A DNA stretch of 64,000 nt from an uncultured Flavobacteriaceae bacterium. Lineage in GTDB: Bacteria; Bacteroidota; Bacteroidia; Flavobacteriales; Flavobacteriaceae. Location: NCBI GenBank assembly GCA_947501625.1, contig CANMWN010000004.1:1-64000 (forward strand), written 5' to 3'. A program made the position numbers and the translations under genes. Below the pieces are notes generated by a model that saw nothing but the letters and a program-made list of their open reading frames with translations, did no database searches and was not told where the DNA came from. Of the stretch, positions 33,898 through 44,081 are shown one piece after another (the first letter of the stretch is position 1; every line of letters begins with the position of its first letter).

Positions 33898-34617
33898 ATG
33901 AAAACTATTAAAACAATTGCAACAATCCTATTAGTTTGCATGACAGTTCAAGCAAATGCATGGACGAAAAAAGTAAAAGGAAATGGTAATGTAGTTACCA
34001 AAAACAGAACTACTGCTGATTATGAAAAAATAGCCGTAGGCGGATCTTTCGATGTAACATTAGTTGCTGGAGAAGAGGGTAAATTAACTATCAAAATTGA
34101 AGATAATCTTGATGAGTATTTAATCACTGAAGTAAAAGACGGAAAACTAAAAATAAAATGGAAAAAAGGCATCAATGTTAAAACTAGCAAAGGTGTTAAA
34201 ATTACAGTTCCATTCGAGCAAATTAATGCTGTTACACTTGGTGGATCAGGAACAATCAAAACAGTGGATGTGATTTCAAGCCATGAATTATCAATTGCAG
34301 TTGCTGGGTCTGGGAATATGTACCTTGATGTTAAAACTTCAGATTTAAATTCAAGTGTTGCAGGCTCTGGAAATATGACACTAAATGGAGTTACAACAAC
34401 TTTGGACTGTAAAATCGCTGGTTCAGGAAACTTTAGAGGTTATCAATTGAGTACAGTTGATGCCAATGCGAAAATTGCTGGTTCAGGTAATATTCACGCT
34501 ACAATTAATGGTAAATTAACTGCTAAAATCGCTGGTTCAGGCTCTGTAAAATATGAAGGAAATGCTACCGTTGAAAATGTAAAAATTTCAGGTTCAGGTA
34601 GTGTTAGAAAAAAATAG
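33898..34617 (+). CDS. Head-GIN domain protein (DUF2807), exported
   Basis: The 239-aa protein has a signal peptide (1-21, QANAW). A DUF2807/head-GIN domain follows, with AVGGSFDVTLVAGEEGKLTI near the start (cited in part). It then has at least six copies of a (V/I)AGSGN/S-type motif at beta-turns (VAGSGNMYL, VAGSGNMTL, IAGSGNFRG, IAGSGNIHA, IAGSGSVKY, ISGSGSVRK). The repeats suggest a stacked beta-helix. It is the last gene of the sigma-factor unit. Members are common in Bacteroidota and of unknown function. Confidence 0.88.
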   Translation: MKTIKTIATILLVCMTVQANAWTKKVKGNGNVVTKNRTTADYEKIAVGGSFDVTLVAGEEGKLTIKIEDNLDEYLITEVKDGKLKIKWKKGINVKTSKGVKITVPFEQINAVTLGGSGTIKTVDVISSHELSIAVAGSGNMYLDVKTSDLNSSVAGSGNMTLNGVTTTLDCKIAGSGNFRGYQLSTVDANAKIAGSGNIHATINGKLTAKIAGSGSVKYEGNATVENVKISGSGSVRKK

Positions 34618-34623
34618 TTTTAA

Positions 34624-34660
34624 ATAAAAAAAGGCTCTAAAATTAGAGCCTTTTTTTATT
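34624..34660. terminator. Strong bidirectional intrinsic terminator
   Basis: AGGCTCTAA and TTAGAGCCT (34632-34640/34643-34651) form a 9-bp stem around a 2-base centre. It is flanked by an A7 run on the left and a T7 run on the right, so it works in both directions. It separates the convergent head-GIN and GlmU-like genes, and its right edge touches the GlmU stop. Confidence 0.9.
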
Positions 34661-35835
34661 TAAAAATTTCGGTATTGTTTCGTTTCTTCAAATATATACT
34701 CTAAAATATCTGCCTCTTTTTCATCAAACTCCAAACCTCTTCTTATCATCACCGCAGTTGCAACTTCTTTTACTTTATTCATTTGATAGGTTGTAAATCC
34801 TGATGCTCCTCCCCAAGAATAAGAAGGAACAAAGTTTCTTGGAAATCCAGTTCCAAAAATATTAGCACTAACTCCAACAACTGTACCTGTATTAAACATG
34901 GTGTTGATTCCACATTTAGAATGATCTCCCATCATTAAACCACAAAACTGTAATCCAGTTTTGGCAAATCGTCCAGTTTCATAACTCCACAATTTCACTT
35001 CAGCATAGTTGTTTTTTAAATTTGAATTATTAGTGTCTGCACCTAAATTACACCATTCCCCAATTACTGAATTTCCTAAAAAGCCATCATGCCCTTTATT
35101 AGAATACCCAAAAACAACAGAATTATTTACTTCTCCTCCTACTTTAGAATGTGGACCTATGGTAGTTCCTCCATATATCTTTGCTGACATTTTTAATGTC
35201 GAATTATCACACAATGCAAATGGACCTCGAACTACACAACCTTCCATTATTTCAGCATTTGACCCAATATAAATTGGACCATTTGATGCATTCAAAGAAG
35301 CAAATGTAAGTTTAGCACCATCTTCAATAAAAATATCTTGTTTGTTAACACATTGAATAGTATCCGGAATATCAGCAGATTTTCTACCTTCTGTCAAAAA
35401 ATCAAAATCATTTTGAATTGCTTGTGCATTCATTGAAAATATATCCCAAGTGTTTTTTATTTGTATTAGTTTGTCAGAAAAATGGATTTGCTCAAAATCA
35501 TCAAAATTAGCAACTTCTTGAGTATCGGTCGAAAAAAATGCTACCAACTCATCTTGATAAAAAATTGCTTGATTATTACTTAAACCTTTCACCTTTTCAA
35601 CTAACTCATCAGTCGGAAGAATTGATCCATTAATCATTACATTTTCTTCCATTTCTACCATTGGAAACTTTTCCTCAAGATATTCTTCTGTTATAGTAGT
35701 TGTTGTAGAACCTAAACGCTTCTCCCATTTTTCTCTTATAGTTAAGATTCCAACACGAATATCAGCAACTGGACGCGTATAGGTAAACGGCAATAAAGCT
35801 TTTCTAACTGATCCATCAAATAATATATAATTCAT
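34660..35835 (-). CDS. GlmU-like putative sugar-nucleotidyltransferase
   Basis: I start this at ATG 35835 (391 aa); an upstream in-frame TTG at 35856 lies in the promoter box. The protein opens MNYILFDGSVRKALLPFTYT then RPVADIRVGIL, as in the flavobacterial 'GlmU family' proteins. The N-terminal half is nucleotidyltransferase-like but lacks a clear GxGTRM loop. The C-terminal half (about 185-390) has left-handed beta-helix hexapeptides, such as GPIYIGSNAEIMEGCVVRGP (cited in part), KVGGEVNNSVV and HDGFLGNSVIGEWCNLGA. It probably modifies a sugar nucleotide or acyl acceptor; the substrate is unknown. Confidence 0.8.
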   Translation of the reverse strand: MNYILFDGSVRKALLPFTYTRPVADIRVGILTIREKWEKRLGSTTTTITEEYLEEKFPMVEMEENVMINGSILPTDELVEKVKGLSNNQAIFYQDELVAFFSTDTQEVANFDDFEQIHFSDKLIQIKNTWDIFSMNAQAIQNDFDFLTEGRKSADIPDTIQCVNKQDIFIEDGAKLTFASLNASNGPIYIGSNAEIMEGCVVRGPFALCDNSTLKMSAKIYGGTTIGPHSKVGGEVNNSVVFGYSNKGHDGFLGNSVIGEWCNLGADTNNSNLKNNYAEVKLWSYETGRFAKTGLQFCGLMMGDHSKCGINTMFNTGTVVGVSANIFGTGFPRNFVPSYSWGGASGFTTYQMNKVKEVATAVMIRRGLEFDEKEADILEYIFEETKQYRNF

Positions 35836-35853
35836 AACAAATATGATTTTTAA

Positions 35854-35861
35854 CAAATATA
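35854..35861 (-). promoter_or_regulatory. -7 promoter element of the GlmU-like gene
   Basis: The minus strand reads TATATTTG, 18 nt before the ATG. Its first base is the last of the T-run of the carB terminator, so termination of carB and initiation of this gene share one spot. Confidence 0.6.
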
Positions 35862-35886
35862 AAAAAAGGAGGCGAATAGCCTCCTT
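35861..35886 (-). terminator. Intrinsic terminator of carB
   Basis: On the minus strand AAGGAGGC, loop TATTC, GCCTCCTT and a T-run form a textbook terminator (stem 35866-35873/35879-35886), 8 nt after the carB stop. Confidence 0.9.
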
Positions 35887-35894
35887 AAATTAAT

Positions 35895-38744
35895 TTATTT
35901 ACTCAAATACATCTTTCGCCTTGAATACAATTCGTAGAATTGATCATCTTTCAAATTATCAATAAATAGAATACTTTCTCCTGTAGATTTCATCTCAGGA
36001 CCTAAATTCTTATCCACATTTGGGAACTTATTGAATGAGAATACTGGTTGTTTAATAGCATAACCTGACAACTTTGGCTTAAAATTAAAATCTGATACTT
36101 TGTTCTCTTCAAGCATCACTTTGGTTGCATAATTCACATAAGGTTCTTGGTAAGCCTTAGCAATAAATGGAACTGTTCTAGAAGCTCTTGGGTTTGCTTC
36201 AATAATGAAAACGGTATCATCTTTTACTGCAAATTGAATATTTATCAATCCTACTGTTTTTAATGCTACTGCAATTTTTTTGGTGTGATCTTTAATTTGT
36301 TGCATCACAAACTCACCTAAATTAAATGGAGGTAATGTAGCATTTGAATCTCCAGAATGCACACCACAAGGTTCAATATGTTCCATAATTCCAATGATAT
36401 AAACTTCTCCATCAGCATCACAGATTGCATCTGCTTCTGCTTCAATGGCACCATCTAAATAATGATCTAACAGCAATACATTTCCAGGCATTTTTCTATG
36501 CAAGTCAACCACATGTTTCTCTAAATCATCCTTATTAATCACAATCTTCATTCCTTGTCCTCCCAAAACATATGAAGGCCTAACCAAAATTGGAAAATCT
36601 AATTCGTCAGCAATTGCTAATGCTTCTTCTGCATTTGTAGCTGTTCCAAATTTTGGAAATGGAATATCTAATTCAGTTAATAATTCTGAAAAACGACCTC
36701 TATCTTCAGCCAAATCAAGCGCTTCAAAACTGGTTCCAATAATTTTGATTCCATATTTTTCTAATTTCTCAGCCAACTTCAATGCGGTTTGACCACCTAA
36801 CTGAACAATAACTCCTTCAGGTTTTTCATGCTGAATGATATCATAAATATGTTCCCAAAATACAGGTTCAAAATATAGTTTATCAGAAATATCAAAATCT
36901 GTTGAAACTGTTTCTGGATTACAGTTAATCATAATTGTTTCATATCCTGCTTCTCTTGCGGCCAAAACTCCATGAACACAACAATAATCAAACTCAATAC
37001 CTTGCCCTATTCTATTAGGCCCTGAACCAAGAACTATAATTTTTTTCTTTTTAGTAACTATACTTTCATTATCGGCAAACTCTTTTCCATCAACTATCAT
37101 ATTACTTTCAAATGTTGAATAATAATATGGTGTCTCAGCATTAAACTCGGCAGCACATGTGTCAACCAATTTATAAACTCTATTGATATTTAATTCCTTA
37201 CGTTTCTTATATACTTGGCTTTCCAAACAACCCAACATATGCGCAATTTGTCTGTCACCGTATCCTTTTTGCTTTGCTTCAAGCAATAAATCTTTTGGCA
37301 AGGTTTCTAATTCATAGGAAGATATTTCTTTTTCAATGGCATACAGTTCTTCGTATTGCTTTAAGAACCACATATCAATCTTCGTGATTTCATGAATAGT
37401 ACTCATTGGAATTCCCATCTGAATAGCATCGTAAATCACAAAAACTCTGTCCCAACTCGCATACTTTAATTTACTGATGATAGTATCGTAATCTTTATAC
37501 CCTTTTCCATCAGCGCCAATTCCGTTTCTCTTAATCTCAAGTGATTGTGTAGCTTTATGCAAGGCTTCTTGAAATGAACGTCCAATTCCCATCACTTCTC
37601 CTACCGATTTCATTTGCAATCCTAAAGTTCTATCAGAACCTTCAAATTTATCAAAGTTCCAACGAGGAATTTTTACAATTACATAATCTAATGTTGGCTC
37701 AAATAATGCAGACGTAGTTTTTGTAATCTGATTATCTAACTCATCCAAATTGTAACCAAGTGCTAACTTTGAAGCAATTTTAGCAATAGGATAACCTGTT
37801 GCTTTACTTGCCAGTGCTGATGAACGAGAAACCCTTGGATTAATTTCAATCGCAATAATTTCCTCTTTTTCATCAGGAGAAACTGCAAACTGAACGTTAC
37901 ATCCTCCTGCAAAATCTCCAATAGAACGCATCATATGAATTGCCATATCACGCATTTTTTGATATGTCTTATCACTCAATGTCATTGCTGGTGCAACTGT
38001 AATAGAATCTCCTGTATGAATTCCCATTGGATCCATATTTTCAATCGCACAAATAATTACAACATTGTCATTTTTATCTCTCAGTAATTCTAATTCATAT
38101 TCTTTCCATCCCATCAAGGCTTTATCAATCATCACCTCATGAATAGGCGATATTTCTAAACCTCTTTTTAACATTTCATCAAAATCTTCAGGATCATAAA
38201 CGATTGATGCTCCTGCACCACCAAGAGTAAACGAAGCTCTAATAACTAATGGAAAACCAAACTCTTGTGCAATTTCTTTACCTTTTAAGAACGAAGTTGC
38301 TGTTGCTTGTGGCGCCATACCAACTCCAATTTCTAACATCAACTTTCTAAATTTCTCTCTATCTTCAGTAATTTCAATTGCATCAATATCAACACCAATC
38401 AATTCCACATTAAAATCATCCCAAATCCCTTTGTCTTGAGCTTCAATACACAAATTCAATGCAGTTTGTCCTCCCATAGTTGGCAATACAGCATCTACAT
38501 TATGGATAGATAATATCTCAATGATAGATTTGGTAGTTAATGGCTTTAAATATACATGATCCGCAGTATTAGGATCGGTCATGATTGTTGCAGGATTAGA
38601 ATTGATTAAAACTACTTCAATACCTTCTTCTCTCAATGAGCGAATGGCTTGAGTTCCTGAATAATCAAATTCACATGCTTGACCAATAACAATTGGTCCT
38701 GAACCTATAATTAAAACTGATTTTATTGATTTGTTTTTTGGCAT
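35895..38744 (-). CDS. carB: Carbamoyl-phosphate synthase large subunit, short form
   Basis: The 949-aa protein holds both homologous synthetase halves, each an ATP-grasp unit: VLIIGSGPIVIGQACEFDYSG near 10-30 (in part) and IIVLGSGPNRIGQGIEFDYC in the second half. Carboxyphosphate-site residues FTLGGAG and VLGGQG are present, with the oligomerisation domain between. CarB makes carbamoyl phosphate from glutamine-derived ammonia, bicarbonate and ATP for pyrimidines and arginine. Only about 20 residues follow MKSTGES, so the usual C-terminal MGS-like allosteric domain is absent. Flavobacterial CarB of this size is, to my knowledge, normal. Confidence 0.96.
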   Translation of the reverse strand: MPKNKSIKSVLIIGSGPIVIGQACEFDYSGTQAIRSLREEGIEVVLINSNPATIMTDPNTADHVYLKPLTTKSIIEILSIHNVDAVLPTMGGQTALNLCIEAQDKGIWDDFNVELIGVDIDAIEITEDREKFRKLMLEIGVGMAPQATATSFLKGKEIAQEFGFPLVIRASFTLGGAGASIVYDPEDFDEMLKRGLEISPIHEVMIDKALMGWKEYELELLRDKNDNVVIICAIENMDPMGIHTGDSITVAPAMTLSDKTYQKMRDMAIHMMRSIGDFAGGCNVQFAVSPDEKEEIIAIEINPRVSRSSALASKATGYPIAKIASKLALGYNLDELDNQITKTTSALFEPTLDYVIVKIPRWNFDKFEGSDRTLGLQMKSVGEVMGIGRSFQEALHKATQSLEIKRNGIGADGKGYKDYDTIISKLKYASWDRVFVIYDAIQMGIPMSTIHEITKIDMWFLKQYEELYAIEKEISSYELETLPKDLLLEAKQKGYGDRQIAHMLGCLESQVYKKRKELNINRVYKLVDTCAAEFNAETPYYYSTFESNMIVDGKEFADNESIVTKKKKIIVLGSGPNRIGQGIEFDYCCVHGVLAAREAGYETIMINCNPETVSTDFDISDKLYFEPVFWEHIYDIIQHEKPEGVIVQLGGQTALKLAEKLEKYGIKIIGTSFEALDLAEDRGRFSELLTELDIPFPKFGTATNAEEALAIADELDFPILVRPSYVLGGQGMKIVINKDDLEKHVVDLHRKMPGNVLLLDHYLDGAIEAEADAICDADGEVYIIGIMEHIEPCGVHSGDSNATLPPFNLGEFVMQQIKDHTKKIAVALKTVGLINIQFAVKDDTVFIIEANPRASRTVPFIAKAYQEPYVNYATKVMLEENKVSDFNFKPKLSGYAIKQPVFSFNKFPNVDKNLGPEMKSTGESILFIDNLKDDQFYELYSRRKMYLSK

Positions 38745-38831
38745 TTGTTGGCTGTCGTTTTATTCTAGTTTGTAAATATTATAATTTGATTTATAGTCTA
38801 AAAAAGAAGTTATTAAAACTTATTAAAAGAC

Positions 38832-38867
38832 ATAAAAAAAGGTGTTACTGATAAACAGTAACACCTT
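38832..38867 (-). terminator. Intrinsic terminator of rpmH
   Basis: AAGGTGTTACTG (38839-38850) pairs perfectly with CAGTAACACCTT (38856-38867) around a 5-nt loop. An A7 run at 38834-38840 gives a T-run on the minus strand. It follows rpmH and precedes carB. Confidence 0.9.
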
Positions 38868-38889
38868 GTATATGAATAATAATTCTTCA

Positions 38890-39051
38890 TTATTTCTTTG
38901 GTCGAGGGTCTGAAGAAACACTTAATCTCTTTCTTCCTTTCGCTCTTCTTCTTGCTAATACTTTTCTACCATTAGCAGATGCCATTCTTTCTCTGAAACC
39001 GTGCTTGTTTCTTTTCTTTCTCTTCGATGGCTGATACGTTCTTTTTGGCAT
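38890..39051 (-). CDS. rpmH: 50S ribosomal protein L34
   Basis: An ATG at 39051 opens 53 codons on the minus strand, giving [20 protein letters not shown] and [20 protein letters not shown], then [13 protein letters not shown]. This is L34: [15 protein letters not shown] and [19 protein letters not shown] are its invariant blocks. It is small and very basic and binds 23S rRNA at the 50S surface. It has its own promoter (39125-39154) and terminator (38832-38867), so it is a single-gene transcript. Confidence 0.97.
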   Translation of the reverse strand: MPKRTYQPSKRKKRNKHGFRERMASANGRKVLARRRAKGRKRLSVSSDPRPKK

Positions 39052-39124
39052 ACCTTACTTATTTATATTCTTCTTAAATTTTAGTTCTTAGCTTTAATTG
39101 CGAAATCCTCTGCTAAAAGTGGGG

Positions 39125-39154
39125 CAAATATACAAATCCTTTTTTTTCTAGCAA
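39125..39154 (-). promoter_or_regulatory. Promoter of rpmH
   Basis: On the minus strand TTGC (39151-39154), an 18-nt spacer and TATATTTG (39125-39132) fit the Bacteroidota TTTG-N19-TAnnTTTG layout well. The box ends about 73 nt before the rpmH ATG, giving a fairly long leader. Confidence 0.65.
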
Positions 39155-39275
39155 GCACTATTTTATAAAAAATTTAAAAATATTTGTTGTTGCTTTTCTG
39201 GCTAAAAAAATAAGCGCAAATCTAAATCTTTTTAAGATTAAAAATGTAATTTCGTTGAGGATTAAAAACAATTAA

Positions 39276-39755
39276 TTGAAACCCTCATCCCTCAAAAAAA
39301 TAAAAACTGAACTCAATCATCGTTCCCAAAACGAGTTGTTAGAATTGTGTTTGCGTTTAGGTAGATTTAAAAAAGAAAACAAAGAATTGTTGACCTATTT
39401 ACTATTTGAGGCAAGTAATGAAGAAGGCTATATCCAAAGTGTCAAAAATGATATTGATGAACAGTTTGAAAACATCAACCGAAAAAGTTATTTTTTTATC
39501 AGAAAAAGCGTTCGAAGAATTTTAAAAAACATCAAGAAATTTATACGATACTCAAAGAAAAAAGAAACTGAAGTTGAACTCCTACTCTACTTCTGTAAGA
39601 AATTAAAAGACTTTAAACCTACCATCAAAAAAAGTGTTCAATTACAAAATTCTTACAAACGACAATTGACATTAATCCGAAAAATTGTTTCTACGCTGCA
39701 TGAAGATTTACAATATGATTACGAACTAGAAATTCAAGAATTAGAGAATTTTTAA
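39276..39755 (+). CDS. Conserved hypothetical protein, helical, TTG start
   Basis: The 159-aa protein is nearly all helix and very rich in Lys, Glu and Leu: KIKTELNHRSQNELLELCLR, LGRFKKENKELLTYLLFEAS, then KSVRRILKNIKKFIRYSKKK. There is no signal peptide or membrane span. I recall proteins like it as conserved but unnamed in Flavobacteriaceae. No ATG is available at the N-terminus; TTG at 39276 gives the start KPSSLKKIKTEL. Coiled-coil or nucleic-acid binding is possible but not shown. Confidence 0.75.
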   Translation: MKPSSLKKIKTELNHRSQNELLELCLRLGRFKKENKELLTYLLFEASNEEGYIQSVKNDIDEQFENINRKSYFFIRKSVRRILKNIKKFIRYSKKKETEVELLLYFCKKLKDFKPTIKKSVQLQNSYKRQLTLIRKIVSTLHEDLQYDYELEIQELENF

Positions 39756-39793
39756 TTTATATTTACGCTCAACTTATTAAAACCCTATAATTA

Positions 39794-40213
39794 ATGAACT
39801 TATTGAAACTAAACTACGTACCTCTTAACAAAGACCTTGGATTATTATTGGTCAGAATTGTTTTAGGAGCAACAATGATTTATGCCCATGGCTGGAATAA
39901 ACTTATAAATTACGAAACTAAATTTCATTCTTTTCCTGATGTTATTGGAATTGGAAACGAAGCCAGTTATATCTTGGTTACCTATTTTGAAACTATCGGT
40001 GCACTTGCCGTAATTTTAGGTTTCTATGCTCGTTTTCATGCACTTGGATTGACTATAACAATGTTTGTAGGTTTTGTAATTGCACATAATATGAATATTG
40101 TTGGAGGAAATTCCGGAGAAAAAGCATTGATTTACGGAATTGGTTTCTTACTTATTTTTTTAAACGGAGCAGGAAAATATTCAATTGATAGAAAATCTGG
40201 AATTAGGTCATAA
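39794..40213 (+). CDS. DoxX family membrane protein
   Basis: The 139-aa protein has four predicted membrane helices (about 13-31, 52-72, 78-97, 108-127). The DoxX pattern is LGLLLVRIVLGATMIYAHGW at the start, then YFETIGALAVILGFYARFHA and AHNMN. DoxX proteins are small membrane proteins linked to quinone or thiol redox processes; the function here is not fixed. It lies 38 nt after the hypothetical gene and ends at a strong terminator. Confidence 0.9.
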   Translation: MNLLKLNYVPLNKDLGLLLVRIVLGATMIYAHGWNKLINYETKFHSFPDVIGIGNEASYILVTYFETIGALAVILGFYARFHALGLTITMFVGFVIAHNMNIVGGNSGEKALIYGIGFLLIFLNGAGKYSIDRKSGIRS

Positions 40214-40235
40214 ACCTGATTTAAAAACACTTATA

Positions 40236-40274
40236 AATCCTTTAAAATTTCTTTAAGTTTTAAAGGATTCTTTT

Positions 40275-40277
<3 letters not shown>
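40236..40277 (+). terminator. Intrinsic terminator of the doxX transcript
   Basis: AATCCTTTAAAA (40236-40247) pairs perfectly over 12 bp with TTTTAAAGGATT (40258-40269), followed by a T7 run at 40271-40277. The T-run itself contains the TTTG of the next promoter. Confidence 0.92.
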
Positions 40278-41935
<1,658 letters not shown>

Positions 41936-42058
41936 TTAAACTGTATTTAATTACTCAATATAATTTTTGAATCTTTTATATTAAATTTTTCTTTAGTTAA
42001 TTGAAATTCAACAAACTAAATACTTAAATCAAAATATTAATTAATCAATAGAAATTAC

Positions 42059-42066
42059 TACTTTTG
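42059..42066 (+). promoter_or_regulatory. -7 promoter element of yidC
   Basis: TACTTTTG matches TAnnTTTG and lies 53 nt before the yidC ATG. The gap from pyrG (184 nt) shows no strong terminator, so yidC may also receive read-through. Confidence 0.55.
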
Positions 42067-42119
42067 TCGCACTTTTTGTGGAAATCACAAAACATAATGA
42101 CAAGATGACATTTTAACAC

Positions 42120-44024
42120 ATGGAAGAAAAAAAATTTGACTTAAATAGTTTTATCGGTTTTGTTTTACTTGGATTAATAGCGTTGTATTGGATGTACACC
42201 AACCAACCAACTCCAGAAGAACTTGAAAAAGCAAAAACTGAAAGAATACAAGATTCAATCAATAAAATACAAAAGGAAGAAATAATTCCTGTTGCTGAAA
42301 CAGAAAAAACAATTGAATCTCTTCCTGATTCTTTAAAGTTATTACAAGCACAAAATACGTTAGGAGCATTTGCAAATTCTGCTTCAGTTTCGTCTGAAGA
42401 TGTATCTGTTATTGAAAACGACTTTTTAAAACTTACTATAGCTAACAAAGGTGGTTTTATTAAAGAAGCACATTTAAAAAATTACAAAACTTACGATTCA
42501 CTTCCTGTTAAACTAATTCAAAAAGACAATGCGTTGTTTAATATCAATTTTGGAACTAATGGAAACAGGATATTGAATACCAAAGATTTGAATTTCACAC
42601 CATCTTTATCAAAAAGCGGCGAAAACCAAATACTTTCAATGAAATTAAAAGTAGATGAAAGTAAGTTCTTAGAATATCGTTATGAAATCAAACCAAATGA
42701 TTATATGGTTGATTTTGCAATTCGCTCTCAAGGATTAGGTACAACTTTTAACACTTCACAACCTGTAAATCTTGAATGGGATTTAGAAGGGTATAGAAAT
42801 GAAAAGAGTTTGAAGTCCGAAAACATGTATTCTTGGTATTATTACAAAAAAGATGGTGATGATGTTACCTATTTAAATCCTGATGATAGTGAAGTAGAGG
42901 AAGAAGTAAATTGGGTTGCCTATAAGCAACACTTTTTCTCGTCAATTTTAATGACCGATACTCCTTTCAAGAATGCTACATTGACTTCAAAAAACCTATT
43001 TGAAGATGAGCAAAAAGATTCTGTATTTACCAAGGCATTTAAATTAAAGACACCTTTAGAATTTTCTAACGGCGAGTTAAATTATGCTATGAAATGGTAT
43101 TATGGACCAACAGATTATACTGCTTTAAGTGCATATAAAGGCACTCAACTTGATGAAGTTGCAGATATGGGTTGGGGAATTTTTGGAGTAATTAACAAAT
43201 ATGTTTTTAGGCATATTTTCAATTTCTTATCCAACTTTACAACTAACTATGGTTTGATTATTATTTTAATGACCATAGCGGTAAGAATATTAATGTCTCC
43301 TCTTGTATATAAATCTTACTTATCTAGTGCCAAGATGAAGGTTTTGAGACCAGAAATGGAAGAAATAAACAAGAGGTTACCTGGAAAAGAAAACGCAATG
43401 AAGCGCCAGCAAGAAACTATGGCATTACAACGAAAAGCAGGTGTAAGTATGCTTTCTGGATGTATACCTGCATTGTTACAAATGCCTGTATTCTTTGCAT
43501 TATTCAAGTTTTTCCCGTCCAATATAGATTTAAGACAGAAAAGTTTCCTTTGGGCAGATGATTTATCTTCTTATGACAATGTATTTAACCTTGGATTTAG
43601 TATTCCATTTTATGGAAATCACATTAGTTTATTCCCAATTTTGGCATCTGTAGCTATATTCTTTTATATGCGAATGAATCAGAGTCAACAAGCAAATATG
43701 CAGCCTCCTGCACAAGAAGGAATGCCAGACATGCAAAAAATGATGAAAATGATGATATACTTCTCTCCTATCATGATGCTATTTTTCTTCAACAATTATG
43801 CAAGTAGTTTGAGTTTATATTATTTTGTATCCAATTTATTGACAATTGCAATAATGCTTGTAATTAAAAACTATGTGATTGACGAAAAGAAAATTCACGC
43901 TCAGATAGAAGAGAATAAAAAGAGACCAGAAAAGAAGAAAAGCGGTTTCCGTCAACGTTTAGATGAAGCAATGAAGCAAGCACAGGCTCAACAAGAAGCA
44001 CAGAAAAGAATGAAAAAGAAGTAA
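42120..44024 (+). CDS. yidC: Membrane protein insertase YidC
   Basis: The 634-aa protein has an N-terminal span (FIGFVLLGLIALYWMY, about 10-25), a large periplasmic beta-sandwich domain (about 70-350) and the conserved C-terminal core of five spans (about 365-590). The core holds YGLIIILMTIAVRILMSPL, then YKSYLSSAKMKVLRPEMEEI and GCIPALLQMPVFFALFKFF. The tail is very basic (KKRPEKKKSGFRQRL), as expected for ribosome binding. It inserts inner-membrane proteins with or without SecYEG. A terminator follows. Confidence 0.97.
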   Translation: MEEKKFDLNSFIGFVLLGLIALYWMYTNQPTPEELEKAKTERIQDSINKIQKEEIIPVAETEKTIESLPDSLKLLQAQNTLGAFANSASVSSEDVSVIENDFLKLTIANKGGFIKEAHLKNYKTYDSLPVKLIQKDNALFNINFGTNGNRILNTKDLNFTPSLSKSGENQILSMKLKVDESKFLEYRYEIKPNDYMVDFAIRSQGLGTTFNTSQPVNLEWDLEGYRNEKSLKSENMYSWYYYKKDGDDVTYLNPDDSEVEEEVNWVAYKQHFFSSILMTDTPFKNATLTSKNLFEDEQKDSVFTKAFKLKTPLEFSNGELNYAMKWYYGPTDYTALSAYKGTQLDEVADMGWGIFGVINKYVFRHIFNFLSNFTTNYGLIIILMTIAVRILMSPLVYKSYLSSAKMKVLRPEMEEINKRLPGKENAMKRQQETMALQRKAGVSMLSGCIPALLQMPVFFALFKFFPSNIDLRQKSFLWADDLSSYDNVFNLGFSIPFYGNHISLFPILASVAIFFYMRMNQSQQANMQPPAQEGMPDMQKMMKMMIYFSPIMMLFFFNNYASSLSLYYFVSNLLTIAIMLVIKNYVIDEKKIHAQIEENKKRPEKKKSGFRQRLDEAMKQAQAQQEAQKRMKKK

Positions 44025-44049
44025 ATCAACTTCTTCTATAAATAATATT

Positions 44050-44081
44050 AAATCCTATCAGTTTTGATAGGATTTTTTATT
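44050..44081. terminator. Intrinsic terminator between convergent yidC and glycosyltransferase
   Basis: AAATCCTATCA (44050-44060) pairs with TGATAGGATTT (44065-44075) around a GTTT loop, followed by TTTATTT. It overlaps the end of the minus-strand gene. Confidence 0.88.

Noticed and set aside
35836-35856. TTG start for the GlmU-like protein
   Set aside because: The TTG is part of the TATATTTG promoter element, and MNYILFDGS begins at an ATG 21 nt downstream.
35861-35895. Frameshift that truncated CarB
   Set aside because: The terminator begins 8 nt after the stop, leaving no room for a lost MGS domain in another frame.
39226-39240. AATCTT-TTT-AAGATT hairpin before the 159-aa gene
   Set aside because: The stem is 6 bp of AT-rich sequence and is expected by chance in this genome; no T-run follows.
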